Source: a bacterium HR27
GTDB taxonomy: Bacteria > Chloroflexota > Chloroflexia > Thermomicrobiales > Thermomicrobiaceae
Assembly: GCA_002898975.1 (NCBI GenBank)
Contig: BEID01000037.1
Location: forward strand, 1 to 8,518
Direction of reading: 5' to 3'
Length of the DNA stretch: 8,518 nt
The notes below the pieces were generated by a model that was not told where the DNA came from, ran no database searches, and saw only the letters and a program-made list of their open reading frames with translations. A program made the position numbers and the translations under genes. Shown here piece after piece: positions 1 through 5,710 of the stretch (positions are counted from its first letter, which is position 1; each line of letters starts with the position of its first letter).

Positions 1-1
1 C

Positions 2-529
2 GCGACGCGGGCTGATCGACGGTGGGAGTTGAACGAGCTCAACAAGACTGTCGGCAGTATCCTCGGTCCGTTCGAAGCGTACCTGGTCCTGCGCGGCATC
101 AAGACGCTCCCGGTGCGGATGCAGCGTCAGTGTGCGAATGCCGTCCGCATCGCCAATTGGTTGGCCGAGCACCCGCTGGTCGAGCGTGTCTATTATCCTG
201 GTCTTCCCACGCATCCCAGCCATGAGACGGCCGTACGGCTCTTACCCCCCGGCGAGTACGGAGCGATCGTCTCGTTCGAGATCCGCGACGGAACGCGCGA
301 GCGGGTCTTCGCCTTCCTGCGCAGCCTCCAGCTCATCATCCCAGCCACGACGCTCGGCGACGTGTACTCCGAGATTCTCTACCCGGTCATGGCATCCCAT
401 CGCGGTCTCTCGCCCGAGGAGCGGCAGGCTATCGGTATCGGCGACGGGCTCGTGCGGCTTTCGGTCGGGATCGAGGATCCGGAGGATATCATCGCCGATC
501 TCGACCAGGCACTCGCTGGCCTGGCCTGA
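2..529 (+). CDS. Cys/Met metabolism PLP-dependent enzyme, C-terminal part (5' truncated)
   Basis: The reading frame is open from the left edge, so this is the last 175 residues of a protein whose family is usually about 400 residues long. The PLP-binding lysine domain lies outside the window. What remains is the typical C-terminal half: a GSILGPFEAYLVLRGIKTL block (family pattern G..lsPfdAwL.LRGlkTL), a VYYPGL..HPSHE block, PATTLGDVYSEILYP (the position of the usual SLGgvESLieHP loop), and SHRGLSPEER..IGIGDGLVRLSVGIED. The arginine in VRLSVG (residue 152 of the fragment) is the family's substrate-carboxylate ligand. A TTG at base 29 is internal and not a real start. Members include cystathionine gamma-synthase, cystathionine gamma-lyase, methionine gamma-lyase and O-acetylhomoserine sulfhydrylase. 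The fragment does not decide between them. No convincing terminator follows the stop codon. Confidence 0.93.
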   Translation, partial: ATRADRRWELNELNKTVGSILGPFEAYLVLRGIKTLPVRMQRQCANAVRIANWLAEHPLVERVYYPGLPTHPSHETAVRLLPPGEYGAIVSFEIRDGTRERVFAFLRSLQLIIPATTLGDVYSEILYPVMASHRGLSPEERQAIGIGDGLVRLSVGIEDPEDIIADLDQALAGLA

Positions 530-648
530 GCGAGGACACACCACCCCGTGCCTCCCACTGCGCTACTGGGGCAACGTGGTGCACCGGCTTCGCGCGGTTC
601 GACCGGTTTCGGCTCCGCCGGACTGGGGCCATATCGTGCAGGACCCGG

Positions 649-677
649 TTGACGGGCGAGAGTCCCTGCGGTACACA
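649..677 (+). promoter_or_regulatory. Candidate sigma70-type promoter for the aminotransferase-deacetylase pair
   Basis: TTGACG at 649-654 (5 of 6 to the -35 consensus) is followed after exactly 17 bases by TACACA at 672-677 (a weak -10, 3 of 6). Transcription would begin near 684, giving a leader of about 40 nt before the ATG at 723. The stretch GCGGTACAC (668-676) recurs upstream of the lipoprotein gene at 2773-2781. The rest of the 530-722 spacer shows only short hairpins, such as ACCGG/CCGGT at 583-587 and 603-607. I see no T-tract terminator, riboswitch signature or small gene there. Confidence 0.35.
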
Positions 678-722
678 GCCGACATCGGCATGGGAGGCAC
701 GCGACGGACAGGAGCGTTGAGT

Positions 723-1919
723 ATGTCAGAGCAGGAGAAGGTTCGGGCGATCCGCAGCGCGATGCCCGCCGTCACGGAGCATGTCTACCTCAATACCGGC
801 ACTTTCGGCCCGCTGCCACGAGTCGTCACTGACGCGATGCGGACTGAGAGCGAACGGGAACTCATCGACGGCCGCATCACGACAACGAGCTACGAGCGCG
901 CGACCCAGCTCAAGCAACTGGCCCGCGAGGAAGTCGCTCAGCTGTTGCACTGCCGCCCCGAGCAGATCGCGCTGACTCGCCACACGACCGACGGGATCAA
1001 CCTGGCTGTCATGGGCCGGAACTGGCAGCCCGGCGACGAGATCGTCACCACCGACATGGAACATCCCGGTGCCCAGGGGCCGATCTTCAATGTAGCGCGC
1101 CGCTTCGGAGTCGTCGTCCGGACTGCGCGACTCGGCACCGGGGCGGGCGATGTGGTCAGCGCGATCGCACGACTCATCAACACGCGAACCCGTATGGTGG
1201 TGCTCTCGCACTTGACCTGGAACACCGGTGCCATCCTTCCCGTCGCAGAGGTCGCGGAACTCGCCCATCGCGTCGGCGCCCTGGTGGTCGTCGACGGGGC
1301 TCAGTCGGCTGGTTCCATTCCGGTCGATGTCACGGCTCTCGGAATCGATGTCTACGCAATACCCGGCCAGAAGTGGCTCTGTGGCCCGGAAGGAACGGGC
1401 GCCGTCTATTTCTCCGACGATGCGCTCGATCAGCTCTACCTGACGATCGTGGGGTACGCCTCGCTCGCACCGAGTGGCTTGGAGCCGATCGGCGGCTACT
1501 TCGTCCCCAAGCCGACAGCCGAGCGGTTCGAAGTCGGCGGCGTTCACCTGCCAGCTCTTGCCGGTCAAGTGGCCGCACTCCGCTGGTTGCGCGAAGAGGT
1601 CGGCTACGACTGGATCTTCCAGCGGATCAGTGAACTCGGGCGCTACGCCGCCCAACGCTTGGCCACCCTCGACGGTGTCCAGGTGCTGACGCCACTGGAC
1701 CGGATGGCTGGTCTCATCAGCTTCACCGTCCGCGACTGCGATCCGCAGAAGCTCGTCGAGGCGCTGGCGCAACGCAACGTGATCGTCCGCTGGATCACCC
1801 ACCCGTACTGCGTCCGTCTCTCGGTAGGCTTTTACAATGCGGAAGAGGATATCGAGCGACTCGTCGCTGCGCTGACCGAAGCGCGTGGCGAGCTCGCTGG
1901 CGCACGGAGTGCGGTATGA
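723..1919 (+). CDS. Class V aminotransferase-fold PLP enzyme (not a canonical cysteine desulfurase)
   Basis: The product is 398 residues, a normal fold-type I, class V length. The ATG at 723 has AGGAG at 710-714, 8 nt upstream. The frame stays open far upstream of it, but only by reading the previous gene out of frame. The N-terminus has YLNTGTFGPLP (residues 22-32). The central PLP site is complete: His114 in DMEHPG, Asp191 and Gln194 in VVDGAQSAG, and the Schiff-base Lys217 in GQKWLCGPEGTG. The C-terminal domain ends with YCVRLSVGFYNAEEDIERLV, where Arg365 fits the substrate-carboxylate arginine. SufS/CsdA enzymes carry a RxGxHC loop about 11 residues longer just before this segment. Here NVIVRWITHPYCVRLS passes straight through, and Cys363 does not align with the catalytic Cys. 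Isopenicillin-N-epimerase-like or kynureninase-like chemistry is more likely than desulfuration, but the substrate is unknown. The stop overlaps the next start (ATGA), implying translational coupling. Confidence 0.9.
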   Translation: MSEQEKVRAIRSAMPAVTEHVYLNTGTFGPLPRVVTDAMRTESERELIDGRITTTSYERATQLKQLAREEVAQLLHCRPEQIALTRHTTDGINLAVMGRNWQPGDEIVTTDMEHPGAQGPIFNVARRFGVVVRTARLGTGAGDVVSAIARLINTRTRMVVLSHLTWNTGAILPVAEVAELAHRVGALVVVDGAQSAGSIPVDVTALGIDVYAIPGQKWLCGPEGTGAVYFSDDALDQLYLTIVGYASLAPSGLEPIGGYFVPKPTAERFEVGGVHLPALAGQVAALRWLREEVGYDWIFQRISELGRYAAQRLATLDGVQVLTPLDRMAGLISFTVRDCDPQKLVEALAQRNVIVRWITHPYCVRLSVGFYNAEEDIERLVAALTEARGELAGARSAV

Positions 1920-2752
1920 CGAAGCAGGTTCCGGTCTGGCCGGCCGGTCACCGAGCCGCGCTGGTCGTCTCGATCGATGTCGACGGCGAATACGGCGTGA
2001 TGGCGGAGCACGGCGAGGACGACTGGTACTGGCGCGGCCAGGCGAAGTACGATCTCGAGGCTGGCCTTTGGCGCCTGCTCGAGCTGCTCGATGATTACGA
2101 CATCAAGGCCACGTTCTGCTGGGTCGGGCTCGCGGCCAAGGAACGCCCGGATGCCCTGCGCGCCGTCGTCGAACGTGGACACGAGATCGCCACTCATGGC
2201 TGGGACCACCGTGTTTATAGCCGGATGTCTCGGTCCGAGCAGCGGGAGGACCTCATCCGCACGCGGGAGACGATCGCCGAACTGGCTGGTGTGACGCCGG
2301 TCGGGCACAAGTCACCCTTCTGGCGCCCGACGGCAGAAACGGTTGCACTGCTCCAGGAACCCGGCTTCCAGTGGAACATGGACCTGGCACTCGGTGACCT
2401 CCCGGTCGCGATGCGGCCGGATCCTACGCGTCATCCAGTGATCCAGCTCCCGCCGTCGCGCTGGTGGGACGACTACCCGTTCTTCATCGAGCAGTCGCTC
2501 CCGCCGCGGCTCGTCGCCGAGTTCTGGCGTGAGGATTTGGAAATCGTCCGCGCCGAAGGCAAACTGATGTGTCTCACCCTGCATCCCTGGATTTCCGGCA
2601 GGCCGGGACCGTCTCGGGCTCTGGCGCAATTCCTGGACACGGTCATCGCGCTCGGCGACGTCTGGATCGCCCGGGCCGACCACGTCGCACTCTGGTGGCG
2701 CGAACGGGAACGCGACCTGGAAGAGGCCAGCGGCACCGCCACCGAATCCTGA
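1916..2752 (+). CDS. CE4 (NodB-type) polysaccharide deacetylase, PuuE/HpPgdA-like, cytoplasmic
   Basis: The product is 278 residues. The ATG lies inside the previous stop (ATGA), with GGAG at 1906-1909, 6 nt upstream. CE4 motifs appear in order. Motif 1 is SIDVDGEYG with Asp21 (base) and Asp23 (metal). Motif 2 is THGWDH with metal ligands His94 and His98. The motif 3 position is KSPFWRP (132-138), with Lys132 where the family usually has Arg. The late LTLHPW segment holds His223. A DDYPFF stretch near residue 185 and HPWISGRPGP match the pattern I associate with the PuuE/HpPgdA-like branch. There is no signal peptide or membrane segment, so it should act in the cytoplasm. Family members deacetylate N-acetyl sugars or hydrolyse cyclic or linear amides such as allantoin. 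With no export signal and a PLP-enzyme partner, a small-molecule amide substrate is as likely as peptidoglycan. Confidence 0.9.
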   Translation: MTKQVPVWPAGHRAALVVSIDVDGEYGVMAEHGEDDWYWRGQAKYDLEAGLWRLLELLDDYDIKATFCWVGLAAKERPDALRAVVERGHEIATHGWDHRVYSRMSRSEQREDLIRTRETIAELAGVTPVGHKSPFWRPTAETVALLQEPGFQWNMDLALGDLPVAMRPDPTRHPVIQLPPSRWWDDYPFFIEQSLPPRLVAEFWREDLEIVRAEGKLMCLTLHPWISGRPGPSRALAQFLDTVIALGDVWIARADHVALWWRERERDLEEASGTATES

Positions 2753-2776
2753 GCTACCCTCGTTCCACCCGCGCGG

Positions 2777-2782
2777 TACACT
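2777..2782 (+). promoter_or_regulatory. Possible -10 element (TACACT) before the lipoprotein gene
   Basis: TACACT sits in the 67-bp spacer, 37 nt upstream of the start codon, within GCGGTACACT, which repeats the -10 context at 668-676. No recognisable -35 lies at the right distance. TAnnCT hexamers also occur in two later spacers (4055-4060 and 7314-7319), which is the main reason for listing it. Confidence 0.25.
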
Positions 2783-2819
2783 GAACGGGCACGCTCGACG
2801 GAACGGATGGAGGTACCCG

Positions 2820-4034
2820 ATGCTGCCCTCGCTTGCGTTCCGGCGATCGCCTCGTGCGCTGTTCACCGGGCCGTTCATCGTGGCCGTCCTTCTCCTTTCG
2901 GCATGTCGAATCGCCGCGAGCCCAGCAACCCCAACCATGCCCACCGCCACACCCTCGAACGACCCACCCACACCGACCGTCGCGGCCCCTCCGTCACCCG
3001 CTCCAACGCCGACAGCGACACCACAGCCAACTCCGACACCGGCACCTGCTTCTACTCCCACGCCGACGACAGCACCAACACCGACTCCGGCGCCGACACC
3101 GGTTCCCGGTCGCGTCTTCCTGGAGCCGATGGCACACGAGTACCAGACCTGGAACAATTGCGCTGCCGTTTCCACTGCGATGGTGCTGTCGTACTTCGGT
3201 ATCCAGCGGACGCAGGCCCAGCTCGGGCCGCTGCTCCGCCCGAACCCCGGCGACAAGCACGTCGAGCCGCACCAGGTCGTGGCGCTCCTCGAACAGTTCG
3301 GACTGCGGGCGCGCATTCTCGAGGGCGGAACGATCGAGCGCATCAAGCAGCTGGTCGCCGCCGGTTTCCCCGTCATCACACCGCAGTGGCTCGACCACAA
3401 GCCCGACGCGATCGGCCACTACCGCGTCGTGCGAGGCTATGACGATAGTGAGGGCGTCTTCTTCGTAAACGATTCGATGATCGGAGCCGGCGTCGCGATG
3501 CCCTACAGCGAGTTCGAGGAGCTGTGGCGCGCGTTCGATTTCCGCTATCTTCCCGTGTATCGCCCGGAGGACGAACCACGCGTTCTGGCCATTCTCGGCG
3601 AGGATGCCGACCCACAGCGCAATCTCGAACGGGCACACGCGCGCATGCAACAGCTCGTCGAGGAGCATCCGAACGATGCGTACCTCTGGTTCTCGCTCGG
3701 CACTACCGAGTACCTGCTCGGAAACGTCGATGCCGCCCTCGCTGCCTACGAGCGCGCCGCCGCCATCGGACTGCCGCCGAAGATGCTGTGGTACCAGTTC
3801 TGGCCCGTTTCGGCATACGTCGATGCAGGACGGTACGAGGAAGCGCTTACACTGGCAGCCGCCCAGATCGCGACGGCCGGCGTCTTCGGCGAGATGCACT
3901 ACGAGCGAGGGCGCGCGTTCGAGGCACTCGGGCAGATCGGTGCCGCCATCGCCGAATACCGCCGGGCTCTCGACGATGACGCCAATCTCGACGTCGCCCG
4001 CGAGGCCCTGCGCCGGCTCGGTGCCGAGCCGTAG
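2820..4034 (+). CDS. Secreted lipoprotein: Thr/Pro-rich linker, C39-like cysteine peptidase domain, TPR repeats
   Basis: The product is 404 residues. The ATG is preceded by GGAGGT at 2809-2814, 5 nt away. The N-terminus is a lipoprotein signal: basic residues Arg8, Arg9 and Arg12, a hydrophobic core, then lipobox LSAC with the lipidated Cys29. Residues 34-97 form a Pro/Thr/Ala spacer. Residues about 98-250 look like a C39-type papain-fold domain. Candidate catalytic residues are Cys114 in QTWNNCAAVSTAM, His200 in IGHYRVVRGYDD, and Asp218 (or Asn217) in FVNDS. The Cys is followed by AAV instead of the usual GPA. From about residue 260 to the end there are three TPR-like units: near 287-320 (YLLGNVDAALAAYERA), 321-355 (DAGRYEEALTLAAAQ) and 358-400 (EALGQIGAAIAEYRRAL). 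I recall C39 plus TPR lipoproteins of this layout in Chloroflexota. The substrate is unknown, and the domain could be a non-hydrolytic binding module. It is anchored outside the cytoplasmic membrane. Confidence 0.85.
   Translation: MLPSLAFRRSPRALFTGPFIVAVLLLSACRIAASPATPTMPTATPSNDPPTPTVAAPPSPAPTPTATPQPTPTPAPASTPTPTTAPTPTPAPTPVPGRVFLEPMAHEYQTWNNCAAVSTAMVLSYFGIQRTQAQLGPLLRPNPGDKHVEPHQVVALLEQFGLRARILEGGTIERIKQLVAAGFPVITPQWLDHKPDAIGHYRVVRGYDDSEGVFFVNDSMIGAGVAMPYSEFEELWRAFDFRYLPVYRPEDEPRVLAILGEDADPQRNLERAHARMQQLVEEHPNDAYLWFSLGTTEYLLGNVDAALAAYERAAAIGLPPKMLWYQFWPVSAYVDAGRYEEALTLAAAQIATAGVFGEMHYERGRAFEALGQIGAAIAEYRRALDDDANLDVAREALRRLGAEP
2919..3110 (+). repeat. Low-complexity Thr/Pro/Ala linker coding segment
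   Basis: This stretch encodes residues 34-97 of the lipoprotein, built from irregular TP, APTP and TATP units. Synonymous Pro and Thr codons are freely mixed (cca, ccg, cct, ccc with aca, acg, acc, act). The repeat is therefore in the protein rather than an exact DNA array, which points to an old, selected spacer and not recent slippage. It probably holds the peptidase-TPR part away from the membrane or wall. Confidence 0.85.
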
Positions 4035-4081
4035 CGCTCCACCGCCCGTCGTGTTAGGCTGGCGAAGAGAACGCGGAGCGC
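4034..4081 (+). promoter_or_regulatory. Inverted repeat that could mask the ribosome binding site of the first amidohydrolase
   Basis: GCGCTCC at 4034-4040, starting at the last base of the lipoprotein stop codon, is a perfect reverse complement of GGAGCGC at 4075-4081. The right arm contains the GGAG (4075-4078) that serves the ATG at 4088. The loop is 34 nt. In read-through RNA the site could be paired. In RNA begun at the TAGGCT hexamer inside the loop, the left arm would be missing. A 7-bp match could be chance in such GC-rich DNA. Confidence 0.25.
4055..4060 (+). promoter_or_regulatory. Possible -10 element (TAGGCT) before the first amidohydrolase
   Basis: TAGGCT lies 27 nt upstream of the ATG in the 53-bp spacer and matches the TAnnCT form seen before two other genes in the window. 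No -35 is visible at 16-18 bp. Support is weak. Confidence 0.2.
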
Positions 4082-4087
4082 GGCACG

Positions 4088-5692
4088 ATGGAAGCGACGT
4101 TGGTGTTGTTCGGGGGCCACGTGGTAACGGCGGTTGCTGGTGCGCCGCCAGCGACGGCCGTAGCGATCTTGGGGCAGCGCATCCTCGCCGTCGGTTCCGA
4201 CAGCGACATCCGGCCGTTCGTCGGTCCACGGACCGAGACGATCGACCTCCAGGGACGCACGATCACGCCCGGTTTCAACGACGCGCACTGTCACCCGATC
4301 GCACTCGGCCTCAGCCTACGCGAAGTCGATGCGCGCACACCGCCCAACCGGAGCATCGCGGAAATCGTCACTCGGATCGCTGAGCGCGCCGCGACGCAAC
4401 CCCCTGGTACCTGGATCGTTGCCCGTGGGTATGATCAGGCCCAGCTGATCGAGCGACGGCATCCGACACGCGAGGACCTCGATCGGGCGACGAGCCAGCA
4501 TCCGGTCTTGCTGATCCGGGCCTGCGGCCACATTGGTGTCGCCAACAGCCTGGCACTGGAACGTGCTGGCATCGGGCCGGGCACGCCCGATCCGCCGGGT
4601 GGGACGATCGATCGTTCCGCTGACGGTATGCCGACCGGGGTCCTGCGCGAGGCCGCTTTGCAGCTTGTTCGTTCAGCCCTGCCCGAGCCAACGGTCGATG
4701 ACCTCGTCGCAGCGCTCGAGGAAGCCGGAACGCTGTTCCTCCGCTTCGGCGTGACCAGTGTTCAGGAGGCCGGAATCCGGCGCGCTGAAGAGTTTCTCGC
4801 CTACCAGCGACTGGCTCGCGACCGGCGCCTGCCTGTGCGCAGCACGCTCATGATCCTCATCGACCCGCTCCTCGAGCCATGTCGCGTCCTGGGCCTCCGC
4901 ACCGGCTTCGGTGACAGCTGGCTCCGGATCGGCCCGGCCAAGCTCTTCCTGGATGGCAGTATCGGCGGCCGCACCGCACGCATGTCGGAACCGTACCTCG
5001 ACCGGGACACGCTGGGCCTCTGGATGGACGATCCGGAGGTGATGAAGCGGAAAATCGTCGAGGCACACTGCGCCGGTTTCCAATGCTGTGCCCACGCGAT
5101 CGGCGATGCAGCCATCGAACTGCTTCTGGACGCCTTCGAGGAAGCGCTGCGTGTCCAGCCACGACACGATCACCGCCACCGGATCGAACATTGCAGCATT
5201 CTCCGTCCCGACCTGATCGACCGTATCGCGCGTCTCGGCGCGGTTCCGATTCCCGGCACGACATTCCTCCACGACTTCCGCGCTGTCTACCTGAGCGGTC
5301 TCGGGCTCGAGCGGTTGCGGTACGCCTACGCGCTCCGTACGTTCCTCGACCGCGGCATCGTGGCGGCTGCAAGCAGCGATACACCGGTCTGTTCGCCGAA
5401 CGCGCTGCTCGGCATCCAGACGATGGTGACGCGCAAGGACGCCGACGGGCAGGTAACCTGGCCGGAAGAATGCATCACGCTCGAGGAAGCGATCCGCGTC
5501 TACACCGTCAATGGGGCCTACGCGAGCTTCAGCGAGCACGAGAAGGGAACGATCGAACCGGGGAAACTGGCCGACCTCGCCGTCCTGGAGGCCGATCTCC
5601 GTACCGTACCTCCCGATGCCCTCGGTCAGGTACGCGTCGACTACACCATCGTCGACGGACGGATCGCCTACGCGCGGCCCGGTGCCGCGTGA
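4088..5692 (+). CDS. YtcJ-type metal-dependent amidohydrolase (Amidohydro_3), first of a tandem pair
   Basis: The product is 534 residues, usual for the YtcJ/NfdA-like branch. The ATG has GGAG at 4075-4078, 9 nt upstream. The N-terminal small beta-sandwich (about 1-60) leads through TITPGFNDAHCHP, whose His67 and His69 are the HxH metal ligands. Further candidate active-site residues are Lys285 in AKLFLDG (candidate bridging or carbamylated lysine), His336 in AHAIGD, His368 in RIEHC and Asp431 in SSDTPV. The C-terminus returns to the sandwich with KGTIEPGKLADLAVLEAD and VDYTIVDGRIAYA, as expected. No signal peptide is present, so the enzyme is cytoplasmic. Family members hydrolyse amide, formamide or related C-N bonds, and the substrate here cannot be read from sequence. 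The second copy follows after 18 nt in the same operon. Confidence 0.92.
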   Translation: MEATLVLFGGHVVTAVAGAPPATAVAILGQRILAVGSDSDIRPFVGPRTETIDLQGRTITPGFNDAHCHPIALGLSLREVDARTPPNRSIAEIVTRIAERAATQPPGTWIVARGYDQAQLIERRHPTREDLDRATSQHPVLLIRACGHIGVANSLALERAGIGPGTPDPPGGTIDRSADGMPTGVLREAALQLVRSALPEPTVDDLVAALEEAGTLFLRFGVTSVQEAGIRRAEEFLAYQRLARDRRLPVRSTLMILIDPLLEPCRVLGLRTGFGDSWLRIGPAKLFLDGSIGGRTARMSEPYLDRDTLGLWMDDPEVMKRKIVEAHCAGFQCCAHAIGDAAIELLLDAFEEALRVQPRHDHRHRIEHCSILRPDLIDRIARLGAVPIPGTTFLHDFRAVYLSGLGLERLRYAYALRTFLDRGIVAAASSDTPVCSPNALLGIQTMVTRKDADGQVTWPEECITLEEAIRVYTVNGAYASFSEHEKGTIEPGKLADLAVLEADLRTVPPDALGQVRVDYTIVDGRIAYARPGAA

Positions 5693-5699
5693 GCACGCC

Positions 5700-5705
5700 G
5701 GAGGT
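5700..5705 (+). promoter_or_regulatory. Ribosome binding site that decides the start of the second amidohydrolase
   Basis: GGAGGT lies 5 nt before the ATG at 5711 but only 2 nt before the in-frame GTG at 5708. The 5-nt distance equals that of the GGAGGT serving the lipoprotein gene. The ATG also gives a protein whose HxH histidines fall at the same residue numbers as in the first copy. Both facts favour 5711. Confidence 0.7.
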
Positions 5706-5710
5706 AGGTG

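Noticed and set aside
578..585. GGTGCACC palindrome near a GC-rich leader, considered as a T-box or operator
   Set aside because: No specifier stem, antiterminator pairing or terminator follows, and a single 8-mer palindrome is not enough for an operator call.
132..722. Upstream extension of the aminotransferase frame to base 132
   Set aside because: The extension reads the preceding PLP gene out of frame and then the spacer. The ATG at 723 has a good ribosome binding site and gives the family's usual N-terminus.
726..1802. Long antisense open frame (358 codons) across the aminotransferase gene
   Set aside because: It is a mirror of the GC-rich codon pattern of a well-supported gene on the + strand. 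The predicted protein shows no recognisable motif and there is no ribosome binding site.
2761..2805. Inverted repeat CGTTCC/GGAACG in the spacer before the lipoprotein gene
   Set aside because: It is only 6 bp with a 33-nt loop and does not cover the ribosome binding site. It is likely chance in this composition.
2312..3400. Antisense open frame (362 codons) with a Gly/Val repeat protein
   Set aside because: The Gly/Val repeat is simply the complement of the Thr/Pro linker codons. The frame spans the end of one real gene and the middle of another.
2994..4229. Antisense open frame (411 codons) over the lipoprotein gene
   Set aside because: It runs across two real + strand genes and their spacer, is rich in Arg as expected for a shadow frame, and has no domain I can recognise.
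5690..5710. GTG at 5708 as start of the second amidohydrolase
   Set aside because: It leaves only 2 nt from GGAGGT, while the ATG at 5711 has the usual 5 nt and matches the paralogue's numbering.
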